The notes: generated by a model from the letters alone, not told the origin. A DNA stretch of 64,000 nucleotides from Modestobacter sp. VKM Ac-2986 (GCF_026967795.1 NZ_JAPVBH010000007.1:272766-336765); one strand, 5' to 3'. Shown: positions 7,910 to 17,237, numbered from the stretch's first letter. Translations and numbers: made by a program.

Positions 7910-8803
7910 ATGGCCGACCAGTACACGTTCACCGACCCGACCACCCAGTACCGCACCGCGGGCTTCCCGGAGCAGCAGCAGGAGGGCACCGGCCTGGACG
8001 AGGAGCTCCAGGTCACCGCCGACCACGGCGAGGAGACCTACCGCGGCAGCGGTCGGCTCACCGGTCGCAAGGCGCTGGTCACCGGCGCGGACTCCGGCAT
8101 CGGCCGCGCCGCCGCGATCGCGTTCGCCCGCGAGGGGGCCGACGTGGTGCTCAACTACCTCCCCGAGGAGCAGGCCGACGCCGAGGACGTCGCCGCGCTG
8201 GTCGAGGCCGCCGGGCAGAAGGCCGTGCTCGCCCCGGCCGACCTGTCCGACGAGACCGCCGCCCGCGCGCTGGTGCACACGGCCCTCGACGCCCTCGGCG
8301 GGATCGACATCATCGCCAACGTCGCCGGCAAGCAGGTCTACGTCGAGGACCTGGCCGACGTCACCTCCGAGCAGTTCGACGCGACGTTCAAGGTCAACGT
8401 CTACGCGCTGTTCTGGATCGTCCAGGAGGCGCTGCCGCACCTGCCGGCCGGCGCCACGATCATCAACACCAGCTCGATCCAGGCCTACCAGCCCTCCCCC
8501 GGGCTGGTCGACTACGCGACCACCAAGGCCGCGATCAACACGATGAGCAAGGCGCTGGCCCAGCAGCTGGCACCCAAGGGCATCCGGGTCAACGTGGTCG
8601 CCCCCGGGCCGTTCTGGACCCCGCTGCAGGCCAGTGGCGGCCAGCCCACCGACGCGCTGCCGGAGTTCGGCAGCGAGACCCCGATGGGCCGCGCCGGGCA
8701 GCCGGCCGAGCTCGGCCCGGTGTACGTGTTCCTCGCCTCGCAGGAGTCCAGCTACGTCACCGGCGAGACCCTCAACGTCAACGGTGGGATGCCCACCCCG
8801 TGA
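7910..8803 (+). CDS. SDR family oxidoreductase (YhdG/general-stress type)
   Basis: 297 residues from the ATG at 7910; an upstream GTG at 7877 adds 11 unlikely residues. A 45-residue N-terminal extension ([18 protein letters not shown]) typical of the extended stress-type SDRs is followed by the Rossmann fold with T-G-x3-G-x-G ([11 protein letters not shown]), N-V-A-G, catalytic Ser in NTSS and Y-x3-K (YATTK). Members reduce carbonyls with NAD(P)H and are often stress-induced; the substrate is unknown. Its TGA overlaps the GTG of the GH15 gene, so the two are translationally coupled. Confidence 0.9.
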   Translation: MADQYTFTDPTTQYRTAGFPEQQQEGTGLDEELQVTADHGEETYRGSGRLTGRKALVTGADSGIGRAAAIAFAREGADVVLNYLPEEQADAEDVAALVEAAGQKAVLAPADLSDETAARALVHTALDALGGIDIIANVAGKQVYVEDLADVTSEQFDATFKVNVYALFWIVQEALPHLPAGATIINTSSIQAYQPSPGLVDYATTKAAINTMSKALAQQLAPKGIRVNVVAPGPFWTPLQASGGQPTDALPEFGSETPMGRAGQPAELGPVYVFLASQESSYVTGETLNVNGGMPTP

Positions 8804-10659
8804 GCGACGCGCCCTCCACCCGGCGCCGTCCCGCCCTGCACTGGGGCGCGGACGGCGCCGGGTCCGGTCCGGTCGAGGAGCGGGACGCCGACGGCTACGC
8901 CGACCTGCGCTCCTACGCCGCGATCGGCGACGGTCGCACCATCGCGCTGGTCGCCCGCGACGGTCGGATCGACTGGCTGCCGCTGCCGGAGATGGACGCC
9001 CCGCCGGTGTTCGCCTCGCTCCTCGACGCCGAGAACGGCGGCTGCGTCGAGCTGTGCCCCGACGAGCAGTTCACCGTCGAACGGGAGTACGTCCCGCACA
9101 CCAACGTGCTGACCACGACGTTCACCACCGCCTCGGGGCGGGTCCGGGTCACCGACGCGCTCAACAGCGGCATCGCCGGCCGGCTGCCCTGGTCCGAGCT
9201 CGCCCGCCGGGTCGAGGGCCTGGAGGGCTCGGTGACGATGCGCGGCGCCGTCCGGCCGGGCACCGCGCTGAACACGGTCTCCCCGTGGGTGCACCAGACC
9301 TCGCAGGGATCGGTGCTGCGGGTCGGTGACCTGACCCTCGCCGTCCGGACCCTGGACGCTGCCGAGGTGGCCGACGGCGACCGCCGGATCGACGTCACCT
9401 TCACCACCTCGCCCGACTCCCGGCACCTGCTGGCCCTGGTCGCCACCGAGCGCGAGCCGCTGTTCCTGCCCCCGGCCGACGCCGTCGACGCCGGCGTCGA
9501 CCGCACCATCGCCAACTGGGCGGCGTGGAGCCGCGCCTTCGAGTGGGACGGCCCCTGGGGGACCGCGGTCCGGCGCAGCACCCTGGTGCTCAAGCTGCTG
9601 ATCCACGCCTCCAGCGGGTCGATGGTGGCCGCGGCCACCGCGGCGCTGCCGGAGAACCCGGCGGGCGGGAAGAACTGGGACTACCGCTACGCCTGGGTGC
9701 GCGACTCGGCCTACGCGCTGACCGCGCTGTTCCGGTTCGGGCTGCGCGAGGAGACGCACGGGGCGATCAGCTGGTTGCTGTCCACGATCCGCCGGCACGG
9801 CCCCGAGCCGCGCGTGGTCTACACCCTCGACGGCGGGCCGGTGCCGGACGCGGAGTTCCGCGACGTGCCGGGCTGGCGGGGCAACTCCCCCGTCGCGATC
9901 GGCAACGACGCCGCCACGCAGCTGCAGCTGGGCGTCTTCGGTGACCTGTTCGCCATCGTGGCGCTCTACACGGCCAACGGGAACGTGCTCGACGCGCACA
10001 CCGGTCGGCTGCTGGCCGGGATCGCCGACCTGGCCTGCGACCGGTGGCAGAGCAAGGACTCCGGCATGTGGGAACTGCCCGAGCTGCAGCACTACACGAC
10101 CTCCAAGCTGGGGGCCTGGATGGCGCTGACCAAGGCCGTCGAGCTCGCCGAGGGCGGGCACGTGCCCGGCGACGACTCGCGTTGGCGCAGCGAGGCCGAG
10201 CGGATCCGCCACTGGGTCGAGGACAACTGCTGGTCCGAGGAGCGCGGTGCCTACGTCTGGTACCCCGGCAGCGACCAGCTGGACGCCTCGATCGTGCTGC
10301 ACGCGATCAGCGGCTTCGACCGCGGTGAGCGGATGAGCCGCACGCTGGACGCACTGCGCGAGGAGCTCGGGGACGGCCCGCACCTCTACCGGTTCAGCGG
10401 CGCCGAGAAGGAGGAGGGCACCTTCGTGGCCTGCTCGTTCTGGATGGTGTCGGCGCTGACGCTGTGCGGCCGGGTCACCGAGGCGCGGGAGCTGATGGAC
10501 GAGCTGATGGGCAGCGCCAACGACGTCGGGCTGCTGGCCGAGATGCTCGACCCGCAGACCGGTGACTTCCTGGGCAACCTCCCGCAGGCGCTGTCCCACC
10601 TGGCGCTGGTCAACGCCGCCATCACCGTGTCGGAGGCGATGGAGTCCGCGGTGGCTTGA
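8800..10659 (+). CDS. Glycoside hydrolase family 15 protein (trehalase/glucoamylase type)
   Basis: 619 residues from a GTG that overlaps the SDR stop by 4 bp. The upstream part of the same open frame runs antiphase through the SDR and is not coding. An N-terminal beta domain (about 25-230, starting [25 protein letters not shown]) precedes the (alpha/alpha)6 barrel with [14 protein letters not shown], the hallmark of this family. A second signature lies near [20 protein letters not shown]. Actinobacterial members hydrolyse trehalose or alpha-glucans in the cytoplasm (no signal peptide here). Coupling with a stress-type SDR suggests a role in stress or osmolyte metabolism. Confidence 0.92.
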   Translation: MSDAPSTRRRPALHWGADGAGSGPVEERDADGYADLRSYAAIGDGRTIALVARDGRIDWLPLPEMDAPPVFASLLDAENGGCVELCPDEQFTVEREYVPHTNVLTTTFTTASGRVRVTDALNSGIAGRLPWSELARRVEGLEGSVTMRGAVRPGTALNTVSPWVHQTSQGSVLRVGDLTLAVRTLDAAEVADGDRRIDVTFTTSPDSRHLLALVATEREPLFLPPADAVDAGVDRTIANWAAWSRAFEWDGPWGTAVRRSTLVLKLLIHASSGSMVAAATAALPENPAGGKNWDYRYAWVRDSAYALTALFRFGLREETHGAISWLLSTIRRHGPEPRVVYTLDGGPVPDAEFRDVPGWRGNSPVAIGNDAATQLQLGVFGDLFAIVALYTANGNVLDAHTGRLLAGIADLACDRWQSKDSGMWELPELQHYTTSKLGAWMALTKAVELAEGGHVPGDDSRWRSEAERIRHWVEDNCWSEERGAYVWYPGSDQLDASIVLHAISGFDRGERMSRTLDALREELGDGPHLYRFSGAEKEEGTFVACSFWMVSALTLCGRVTEARELMDELMGSANDVGLLAEMLDPQTGDFLGNLPQALSHLALVNAAITVSEAMESAVA

Positions 10660-10692
10660 CAAACACCCTTGCCGTGGCGGCAAATGGGTGGA
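10656..10692 (+). promoter_or_regulatory. Promoter with embedded palindrome; likely leaderless start of the XRE-cupin gene
   Basis: TTGACA (10656-10661), 18-bp spacer, GCAAAT (10680-10685) and ATG at 10692, about 7 bp after the -10, so transcription would begin at or next to the start codon. TTGCCG-TGG-CGGCAA (10669-10683) is an inverted repeat filling the spacer and touching the -10, a natural site for autorepression by the HTH protein encoded downstream. Confidence 0.6.
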
Positions 10693-11282
10693 TGAGCGAC
10701 GTCGACGCCGTCCTGCAGTCGGTCGGGCCGCGGCTGCGGGTGGCCCGGCTGCAGCGGGACACCACCTTGACCCAGCTGTCGGAGACCACCGGCATCTCGA
10801 TCAGCACGCTGTCCCGGCTGGAGTCCGGCCAGCGGCGGGCGACCCTGGAGCTGCTGCTGCCGCTGACCCGGGCGCTGCAGGTGCCGCTGGACTCCCTGCT
10901 CGACGAGCCCCCGTCGGCCGACCCACGGGTGCACCCGAAGCCGGTGGAGCGCAACGGCATGACCATGCTGCCGCTCACCCGGCGCCCGGGCGGACTACAG
11001 GCCTACAAGATGATCATCCCGCCGGGCCTGCCGACCGGGGACCTCGAGCTGCGCACCCACGAGGGCTACGAGTGGCTCTACGTGCTCAACGGCCGCTTCG
11101 TGCTCCTGCTCGGCAGCCAGGAGCTGGTGCTCACGCCGGGCGAGGTGGTCGAGTTCGACACCCACGTGCCGCACCTGCTGACCAACCCCGGCCCGGCGCC
11201 GGTCGAGCTCCTGGCGCTGTTCGGGCCGCAGGGCGAGCGGATGCACGTGCGCGCCCGCCCCGCGGCCCGCGCCGCCGACTGA
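10692..11282 (+). CDS. XRE-family transcriptional regulator with cupin domain
   Basis: 196 residues from ATG 10692. An in-frame TTG at 10656 is the -35 box, not a start. HTH at about 14-68 (LTQLSETTGISISTLSRLESGQ), cupin sensor at about 115-185 (THEGYEWLYVLNGRF, then VEFDTHVPHLLTNPG). This class (DNA-binding plus small-molecule-binding beta barrel) represses nearby transport or catabolic genes. It overlaps the last codons of the GH15 gene, and the convergent next gene is a small membrane protein, so the target may be itself or the GH15/SDR pair. No target is proven. Confidence 0.9.
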   Translation: MSDVDAVLQSVGPRLRVARLQRDTTLTQLSETTGISISTLSRLESGQRRATLELLLPLTRALQVPLDSLLDEPPSADPRVHPKPVERNGMTMLPLTRRPGGLQAYKMIIPPGLPTGDLELRTHEGYEWLYVLNGRFVLLLGSQELVLTPGEVVEFDTHVPHLLTNPGPAPVELLALFGPQGERMHVRARPAARAAD

Positions 11283-11293
11283 CCGGGCGGCGC

Positions 11294-11581
11294 TCAGTCG
11301 CTGCCGCCGCCTCCCCCACCGCCGCCGTCGGACCCGCCCCCGCCGTCCGAACCACCCGCGCCGCCGTCCGAGCCCCCGTGGCCGCCGTGCCCGTGCCCGG
11401 GTCCGCTGTCGTAGGACGCGCCGCCGTCGCCGCCCCAGACCGTCGGACCGCCGTCGCCGGAGGTCCGGCGGGCCGGCCGCGTCGACCGGGCCGGCGTGAC
11501 CGGCTTCGCCGGGGCACCCACGCGGCGCACCACCACGAACAGCACGGCTGCGACCAGCACCAGGACGACCAGGTACTTCAC
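11294..11581 (-). CDS. Small membrane protein with Gly/Ser/Asp/His-rich tail
   Basis: 95 residues from GTG 11581, with GGGGGAG four bases upstream. A single N-terminal membrane helix (about 3-21, KYLVVLVLVAAVLFVVVRR) is followed by a Pro/Arg linker and a long low-complexity tail of Gly, Ser, Asp and a short G-H-G-H-G-G-H-G-G run, ending in S-D. The tail has the look of the disordered C-terminus of TPM-type or other surface proteins. A longer open frame through the neighbour's coding strand is not real. No function is known. The His/Asp content could bind divalent metal. Confidence 0.7.
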   Translation of the reverse strand: MKYLVVLVLVAAVLFVVVRRVGAPAKPVTPARSTRPARRTSGDGGPTVWGGDGGASYDSGPGHGHGGHGGSDGGAGGSDGGGGSDGGGGGGGGSD

Positions 11582-11752
11582 TGCACTCCCCCGCTCAGGT
11601 CCATGCCGGTGAGCCTCTCGTCCCGGCGGCTCGCGCGCCAGCCCCCACGACACTTGGTTGCACCCTCCAACGAGCGCGGCGACGCGCCGGGAGAGAGGCT
11701 GGTCCTGGCCGCCGAGACCGAGGCGGCCGACGACCAGACCCCGGAGCAGCAC

Positions 11753-12598
11753 ATGACCGACCGCGAACCACAGGAGATGGCGAAGGCCGCCGCCGAGACG
11801 GGGGCCAAGAAGGTCCACCGCAGCTGGGACCGGGTGCTGGTCAGCTCGTTCCTGGCCGGCGCCTACATCGCCTTCGGCGGGCTGGTGGCCATGACCGTCT
11901 CCTCCGGCCTCGACCCCGCCACCTGGGGCACGCTGCCGACGCTGTTCCTCGGTGGCGCGTTCACCCTCGGCCTGGTGCTGGTGCTCATCGCCGGCTCCGA
12001 CCTGGCCACGGGCAACATGATGTTCGTGCCGCTGGCGGCGATGAACCGCAAGATCGGCCTGGGCTCGGTCGCCCGCAACCTCGTGCTGGTGCTGATCGGC
12101 AACCTCATCGGCGCGCTGTTCGTCGCCTTCTTCCTCGCCGTGCAGACCGGCGTGATCGGCGGCCCGGACTCCCCGGGCACCGCCGGGCTGGTCTACGACC
12201 GGCTGGCCGGGATCGCCCAGGGCAAGGCGCTCAACGAGTCGCCGTGGCAGACGTTCCTGCGCGGCATGGGCTGCAACTGGCTGGTCTGCCTGGCCGTCTG
12301 GATGTCGGTGGCCACCAAGAACGTGGCCGGGAAGGTCATCGTGATCTTCTTCCCGATCATGGCGTTCGTGGCCATGGGGTTCGACCACGTCGTGGCCAAC
12401 ATGTTCTTCCTGCCGGCGGCCATGTTCGCCGGCGTCCCGGACATCACCGTGGGCGAGACGCTGCTGAACTGGCTGCTCGCCGGCGCCGGCAACCTCGTGG
12501 GCGCGGTGGTCTTCGTGTCCACCACGTACTGGTACCTGTTCCTGAAGGACTCCCCCGACGCCGCGACCGTCAGCTCGCCCGACGCCGAGCGCGCCTGA
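11753..12598 (+). CDS. Formate/nitrite transporter (FNT) family protein
   Basis: 281 residues, the normal FNT length. Six membrane helices are visible between about residues 30 and 262, with family features FLAGAYIAFGG in helix 1, GSDLATGNMM, the Cys-Asn motif GMGCNWLVCLAVW, and GFDHVVANMFFLPAA near the pore. FNT pentamers pass formate, nitrite or hydrosulfide across the cytoplasmic membrane. The acidic/polar N-terminus (1-25) is cytoplasmic. ATG 11753 has GGAG eight bases upstream. No formate or nitrite enzyme is nearby, so the physiological anion cannot be told. Confidence 0.93.
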   Translation: MTDREPQEMAKAAAETGAKKVHRSWDRVLVSSFLAGAYIAFGGLVAMTVSSGLDPATWGTLPTLFLGGAFTLGLVLVLIAGSDLATGNMMFVPLAAMNRKIGLGSVARNLVLVLIGNLIGALFVAFFLAVQTGVIGGPDSPGTAGLVYDRLAGIAQGKALNESPWQTFLRGMGCNWLVCLAVWMSVATKNVAGKVIVIFFPIMAFVAMGFDHVVANMFFLPAAMFAGVPDITVGETLLNWLLAGAGNLVGAVVFVSTTYWYLFLKDSPDAATVSSPDAERA

Positions 12599-12599
12599 G

Positions 12600-12860
12600 T
12601 CAGTCGGTCGGCGCCGGCCCGTCGGTCGGCGCCGACCGCTCCCCGGCCCGCTCGGCGGCCAGCTGCTGGCGGGTGCGCCAGGACTCCGACGCCACGTAGC
12701 CGAAGAGGACGACGTAGGCGAAGCTCAGGAAGGCCGACCCGTACTCCCCGTCGACCAGGTGCAGCACGAGCTGGACGGCGTTGTAGAGGGCCAGGCCGAC
12801 GCCCAGCGCCAGCACGCCCCAGTTGCCGAGCCAGGGCGGTCGCACAGGTCCGTTTGCCAT
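12600..12860 (-). CDS. Small two-helix membrane protein of unknown function
   Basis: 86 residues. Two hydrophobic segments (about 14-36 and 44-60) with a short D-G-E-Y loop, then a basic/acidic cytoplasmic tail rich in Ala, Glu and Pro (WRTRQQLAAERAGERSAPTD). Convergent with the FNT gene, whose stop is 2 bp away. A TAGCCT -10-like element lies 6-20 bp upstream of the ATG. Not recognised. The composition is that of a normal chromosomal gene. Confidence 0.7.
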   Translation of the reverse strand: MANGPVRPPWLGNWGVLALGVGLALYNAVQLVLHLVDGEYGSAFLSFAYVVLFGYVASESWRTRQQLAAERAGERSAPTDGPAPTD

Positions 12861-13024
12861 GTCCCCAGGCTAGGTGACCGCCGGGCTCGCACCGGCGGCC
12901 CGACAGGCGGGAGGCCCTCCTCCGGGCGAGGAGACGCGCAGCGACGGGCGATCGGGACGAGATCGCCCGCCGTGTCCGAGGGGCTGGGCGAGCGCCGGAG
13001 AACGCGGTCGGCGACGCTGGGGGC

Positions 13025-14065
13025 ATGAGCACCACGCAGAGCGGCAGTGGCTACGTCGAACCCGGCAAGGAGTACCAGCGCGACGCGAACTACATCACCG
13101 ACCGGATCACCGCCGACGGGTCCAGCGGGTGGCCGGTCGAGGCCGACCGGTACCGGCTGGTGATCGCCCGCGCGTGCCCGTGGGCCAACCGCGCGGCGAT
13201 CGTCCGACGGCTGCTCGGACTGGAGCAGGCCATCTCCATGGGCATCTGCGGCCCCACCCACGACGCACGCAGCTGGACCTTCGACCTCGACCCCGACGGT
13301 CGCGACCCGGTGCTGGGCTACGAGCGGCTGCAGGAGGCCTTCTTCGCCCGCGACCCCGAGTACCCGCGCGGCATCACCGTGCCGGCGATGGTCGACCTGC
13401 CCACGAAGGCCGTCGTCACCAACGACTTCATGCGCATGACGCTGGACTTCTCCACCGAGTGGACGCAGTTCCACCGCGACGGCGCCCCGGACCTCTACCC
13501 CGAGCACCTGCGGGAGGAGATGGACGAGGTGATGAAGCGGGTCTACACCGAGGTCAACAACGGCGTGTACCGCTGCGGCTTCGCCGGCTCGCAGAAGGCC
13601 TACGACCGTGCCTACGAGCGGCTCTGGACGGCGATGGACTGGCTGGAGGAGCGCCTGACGGACATGCGCTACCTGATGGGCGAGACGATCACCGAGGCCG
13701 ACGTCCGGCTGTTCACCACGCTGGCCCGCTTCGACGCCGTCTACCACGGCCACTTCAAGGCCAACCGGCAGAAGCTCACCGAGATGCCGGCGCTGTGGGG
13801 CTACGCCCGCGACCTGTTCCAGACCCCGGGGTTCGGTGACACCACCGACTTCCCGCAGATCAAGGAGCACTACTACGTGGTGCACGCCGACATCAACCCC
13901 ACGCAGGTCATCCCGATGGGCCCGGACACGTCGAACTGGCTGACCCCGCACGGGCGCGAGGAGCTGGGCGGCAGCCCGTTCGGCGACGGCACCCCGCCCG
14001 GCCCGCCGATCGCGGCCGAGGTGGTCCCGCCCGAGCACGGCCCCGGCGGCATCGGCCACCGCTGA
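13025..14065 (+). CDS. Glutathione S-transferase family quinone reductase (Xi class, YqjG-like)
   Basis: 346 residues. Thioredoxin-fold N-domain with the catalytic Cys51 in ARACPWANR, and an all-helical GST C-domain (about 170-300) with the Xi-class NNGVYRCGFA and YLMGETITEADVRLF motifs. The C-terminal HYYVVHADINPTQVIP is also typical. These enzymes reduce glutathionyl-hydroquinones back to hydroquinones. Actinobacteria use mycothiol instead of glutathione, so the partner here is probably mycothiol (inference). The gene stands alone and ends in a strong hairpin. Confidence 0.9.
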   Translation: MSTTQSGSGYVEPGKEYQRDANYITDRITADGSSGWPVEADRYRLVIARACPWANRAAIVRRLLGLEQAISMGICGPTHDARSWTFDLDPDGRDPVLGYERLQEAFFARDPEYPRGITVPAMVDLPTKAVVTNDFMRMTLDFSTEWTQFHRDGAPDLYPEHLREEMDEVMKRVYTEVNNGVYRCGFAGSQKAYDRAYERLWTAMDWLEERLTDMRYLMGETITEADVRLFTTLARFDAVYHGHFKANRQKLTEMPALWGYARDLFQTPGFGDTTDFPQIKEHYYVVHADINPTQVIPMGPDTSNWLTPHGREELGGSPFGDGTPPGPPIAAEVVPPEHGPGGIGHR

Positions 14066-14071
14066 CCGGCC

Positions 14072-14101
14072 GCCCGGCACCCCCCGCCGGGGGTGCCGGG
14101 C
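14072..14101 (+). terminator. Intrinsic-type terminator after the quinone reductase
   Basis: Perfect 13-bp arms (GCCCGGCACCCCC at 14072-14084, complement at 14089-14101), 4-base loop, beginning 7 bp after the stop codon. No T-run follows. Confidence 0.75.
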
Positions 14102-14114
14102 GCATGCTGGCGGG

Positions 14115-14897
14115 GTGAGCACGCTCTCCGCCGGCGACGTCCGGCTCGCGCTCGACCTGCCCAGCGCCGGCCCGCACCCGCTGACCGGCCGCACCGCGCT
14201 GGCCGCCGTCCTCGGCTACGCCCGCGGCCGGCGCCCGCTGCGGTACCGGTCGCCCAACGAGCGCGACGGCCGCTGGGTGCAGGTGCCCGCCTTCGGCTAC
14301 GACCGCTTCGACGCCCGTCCGGTGCCCACCGGCCCGCTGGGGGACGACGACGTGCTGGTCGCCGAGGGGCTGCACGGCCGGCTGGCCCCGGGCGACTGGG
14401 CCGCCGTCCGCCGCGCTCTGGACGAGGTGCAGCCCACCGCCGACGCGCTGGTCGACCGCGCAGCCGGGCGGACGTTCTGGGACCTGCCGGACGACGAGCT
14501 GTCCGTGCTCGCCGAGCCGCGCACCGTCGGGGCCGGGCTCCGCACGCTCGCCGAGCTCCCCCAGCCGCAGCCGCGCTATGTGCTGGCCGCGCTGCACCAC
14601 CGCCGTCCCGACCTGGTGCCGCTGCTCACCCGGGCGACCTGGCTGCAGACCGTGCCCCACCTGCGCGAAGGCGACAGCGGCGTGACCGCGGTCGCGCACC
14701 GGGAACTACGGGCCAACGCCTCGGCCTTCGCCGAGCTGGAGCGGGCCGTCGCGGAGCTGCTGCCGGCCGCTCCGCTGACCCGGCTGCGGCTGCACGACCT
14801 GCTCGTCTGGCTGAGCGGCACCCTGCGGCTGCCGGCCGCGGCGGCCCTCGGGGAGCGGACCGAGGAGTGGTCCCGCGCCGGCGTGACCGGTCCGTAG
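14115..14897 (+). CDS. Uncharacterised cytoplasmic protein, DUF6308-like
   Basis: 260 residues from GTG 14115. No signal peptide or membrane segment. The pattern (N-terminal ALDLPSAGPHPLTGRTALAA, PAFGYDRFDARP, then an Asp/Glu-rich central part with FWDLPDDELSVLAEP and a C-terminal LHDLLVWLSGTLRLP) resembles the actinobacterial DUF6308 family. I am recalling this rather than aligning. No catalytic motif is evident. It starts 14 bp after the preceding terminator and is followed by 200 bp without a gene before the alkaline phosphatase. Confidence 0.65.
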   Translation: MSTLSAGDVRLALDLPSAGPHPLTGRTALAAVLGYARGRRPLRYRSPNERDGRWVQVPAFGYDRFDARPVPTGPLGDDDVLVAEGLHGRLAPGDWAAVRRALDEVQPTADALVDRAAGRTFWDLPDDELSVLAEPRTVGAGLRTLAELPQPQPRYVLAALHHRRPDLVPLLTRATWLQTVPHLREGDSGVTAVAHRELRANASAFAELERAVAELLPAAPLTRLRLHDLLVWLSGTLRLPAAAALGERTEEWSRAGVTGP

Positions 14898-15098
14898 CGG
14901 GGCGGGTGGCGGGCGGCCTGGAGCGTCGCCGGCTGATCCTGGTGGGCGGTGACAGCGGACACCCCGCGGGGGCCGGCCCGGCGTCCAGCGCGCGTCTGGG
15001 GGCAGCTCGAGATGCGGATCGCTCAGCGGACTCCCAGGCTGACTGTGGCCCAGGTCACACCGGCCTGCGGGCGGGGACGTCCACCCAGGGAGAAGACC

Positions 15099-16448
15099 GT
15101 GTCGATCAGAAGTTCCCGGCGCCTGCGCCGGAGCCTGCCCGTCTGTCTCGCCGCCACGCTGGTCGGCGGGGTGGTCGTGCTGCTGCCGACCACCGCCTCC
15201 GCGGGCGGGGACGGCCACCACGGCCCTCACCACGGCCACCACCACGGCCACGGCCAGGACGCCCGCAGCGTCATCTTCGTCAACGGTGACGGCATGGGGG
15301 CCACCCACCGGGAGGCCGCCCGGCTGGACCAGGCGGGCTTCGACGGCGCCCTGGCCATGGACTCCCTCCCGGTGGCCGGCCTGCAGACCACCGATGCCCG
15401 CGATCCCGAGGACACGGTCACCGATTCGGCAGCCGGTGCGAGCGCCTGGGCCACCGGGGTGAAGACCTACAACGGCGCGGTGAGCGTGGACGTCGACGGC
15501 ACCCCGCTGCCGACCATCGGCGCGCAGGCGCGGGAAGCCGGCCTGGCCACCGGCCTGGTGACCACGGCACAGGTCACCGACGCGACCCCGGCGGCCTTCT
15601 TCAGCAACGCCATAGACCGCGGCGCGCAGGACGACATCGCCCGCCAGTTCCTGGAGGTCACCCGGCCGCAGGTCATCCTGGGCGGCGGCGAGGACTGGTG
15701 GCTGCCGGCCGGCGACGAGGGCACCTACGCCCCCCGCACCGGCGACACCGAGGACCCTGAGCTGTCCCGCAGCACGAAGGGCGACCTGGTCGCGCAGGCC
15801 CAGGGGCTGGGCTACGAGTACGTCAGCACCGCCGAGGAGTTCGCCGCGGCGCAGGGCGACCAGCTGCTCGGGCTGTTCTCCAACGAGGAGATGTTCCAGC
15901 AGCGGCCTGAGGGCCAGGGCGACGAGTTCGACCCGGTCGTCCCGCTGGCGGACATGACGGCCAAGGCGCTCGACGTCCTGTCCGCGGACGAGGACGGCTT
16001 CTTCCTGCTCATCGAGGAGGAGGGCGTCGACGAGATGAGCCATGACAACAACGGCACGAGGATGCTCGAGGCGATGCGCTCGCTGGACGCCGCGGTGCAG
16101 GTCGCCCGGGACCACGTCGCCGCGCACCCGGACACGCTGCTCATCGTCACCGGCGACCACGAGTGCGGTGGGCTGACCATCGAGGACGTCGACCCCAGCG
16201 ACGAGAGCGGCGCCGGGGGCACCCTGCAGCAGGAGACCGCGGTCGCGGGTGAGACGGTCTCGGGCGAGGACGGCCCGTTCCCGGTCGCCGGCGAGCCGGC
16301 CAAGGACTTCGCCCTGGACTGGACGACGACCGGCCACACCGGGGTGCCGACGGTCGTGACCGCCGAAGGGCCGGGGAGCGAGCAGCTGACCGGCTACTAC
16401 CCGAACACGCACCTGTACGAGGTGCTGCGCGAGGCCCTGCTGGACTGA
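15099..16448 (+). CDS. Secreted alkaline phosphatase (PhoA family)
   Basis: 449 residues from GTG 15099, with GGGAGA six bases upstream. The longer open frame from 14949 lacks a signal. Signal peptide about 1-35 (T-A-S-A end). The mature N-terminus is a His-rich run of about 17 residues alternating Gly and His. Metal site in VNGDGMG, nucleophile Ser in the D-S-A-A-G motif, further ligands in EEEGVDEMSHDNN and TGDHECGG, and the final metal His in TGHTG. It releases phosphate from organic monoesters outside the cell. The His-rich start could aid zinc capture. With the nuclease and 5'-nucleotidase downstream it forms a phosphate-scavenging group. Confidence 0.93.
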   Translation: MSIRSSRRLRRSLPVCLAATLVGGVVVLLPTTASAGGDGHHGPHHGHHHGHGQDARSVIFVNGDGMGATHREAARLDQAGFDGALAMDSLPVAGLQTTDARDPEDTVTDSAAGASAWATGVKTYNGAVSVDVDGTPLPTIGAQAREAGLATGLVTTAQVTDATPAAFFSNAIDRGAQDDIARQFLEVTRPQVILGGGEDWWLPAGDEGTYAPRTGDTEDPELSRSTKGDLVAQAQGLGYEYVSTAEEFAAAQGDQLLGLFSNEEMFQQRPEGQGDEFDPVVPLADMTAKALDVLSADEDGFFLLIEEEGVDEMSHDNNGTRMLEAMRSLDAAVQVARDHVAAHPDTLLIVTGDHECGGLTIEDVDPSDESGAGGTLQQETAVAGETVSGEDGPFPVAGEPAKDFALDWTTTGHTGVPTVVTAEGPGSEQLTGYYPNTHLYEVLREALLD

Positions 16449-16454
16449 CGGGCC

Positions 16455-16493
16455 ACGGAGGGCCGCCACTCTCGGGGGCGGGCGGCCCTCCGT
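16455..16493. terminator. Terminator after the alkaline phosphatase
   Basis: 13-bp perfect arms (ACGGAGGGCCGCC at 16455-16467, complement at 16481-16493) and a 13-base loop, 6 bp past the stop and ahead of the convergent GNAT gene. Confidence 0.72.
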
Positions 16494-16533
16494 ACCCCGC
16501 GGCTGGGCAGCCGGGCAGCCGCCGCCCGCACCG

Positions 16534-17139
16534 TCAGGTGGTCGGGATGCCCAGGTAGGTGACCGGGCCGGGGTCGGGCACGGCGATCTCGGTGAACCCG
16601 AGCCGGTCGTAGAAGGCGCGGGCCGCGTGGTTCGTGCTGACCATCCCCAGGTGCAGCGCCGGGGCACCGGCGGCCGCCACGGCGGCGCGGAAGGTGTCGA
16701 CGAGCGCGCGGCCGTGCCCGGCGCGCTGGTGACTCGGCAGCAGGTCGATGTGCAGGTGCGCCGGGAAGGGCGCGAGCTCGGGCAGCAGCATCCGCTCGGG
16801 CCGGTGACCGAGGGCCAGCATCTGCTCCTCGGGTGTGCGCGGCGGGTCCGGTGGCACCGGGTACCGCGCGGTCAGCCGCGGGATCCACTCCGCGCGCCAG
16901 GTCTGCACCAACGCCGGGGTGTCGGCGGTGCCGACCACGTAGCCGACGACCCGGTCGCCGTCGTCGAGCACGAAGGCCCTGGTCGGCTCCAGGTCGACGT
17001 AGGGCCCGGCGAACAGGTCGGGCATCAGGTCGTCGGTCGACCACTGGCCGCGCGCATCGCCCCCGGCGTCGGCGGTGCGGACGCAGACGTCGTACACGTC
17101 GGCCCGGTCGGCCGGCCGGTAGGGGCGGATGGTCGGCAT
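16534..17139 (-). CDS. GNAT family N-acetyltransferase
   Basis: 201 residues from ATG 17139, with GAGGAG nine bases upstream; the longer frame starting at 17169 is less likely. A GNAT fold is seen in the N-terminal strand TIRPYRPADRADVYDVC, a central VVGYVVGTADT strand, LHIDLLPSHQRAGHGRALV (the acetyl-CoA-binding Q/R-x-x-G-x-G/A loop) and a C-terminal FYDRLGFTEIAVP. It is longer than usual because of an insert at 85-125. It resembles eukaryotic-like glucosamine/peptide acetyltransferases; the acceptor is unknown. Confidence 0.88.
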   Translation of the reverse strand: MPTIRPYRPADRADVYDVCVRTADAGGDARGQWSTDDLMPDLFAGPYVDLEPTRAFVLDDGDRVVGYVVGTADTPALVQTWRAEWIPRLTARYPVPPDPPRTPEEQMLALGHRPERMLLPELAPFPAHLHIDLLPSHQRAGHGRALVDTFRAAVAAAGAPALHLGMVSTNHAARAFYDRLGFTEIAVPDPGPVTYLGIPTT

Positions 17140-17186
17140 CTGCTCACTCCTCGGACCGGGGCCGCCCATCCTGCCGTGGAACGGCG

Positions 17187-17222
17187 GACGGCGGCGCCCC
17201 GCGGGTGCGGGACGCCGCCGTC
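17187..17222 (-). terminator. Terminator of the secreted nuclease gene
   Basis: Outer 10-bp arms (GACGGCGGCG at 17187-17196, complement at 17213-17222) with an inner GC stem, 15 bp beyond the stop codon of the minus-strand nuclease. Confidence 0.65.
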
Positions 17223-17237
17223 TGCGGTGCGCTCGGA

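Noticed and set aside
6140..8440. 766-codon open frame on the minus strand opposite the PASTA kinase
   Set aside because: High-GC shadow frame; the plus strand encodes a kinase with all catalytic motifs.
7873..8799. GH15 reading frame continues 309 codons upstream through the SDR, looking like a giant fusion
   Set aside because: The upstream part is Arg/Gly/Pro-rich shadow of the SDR frame; the SDR has clear motifs and a GTG at 8800 overlaps its stop.
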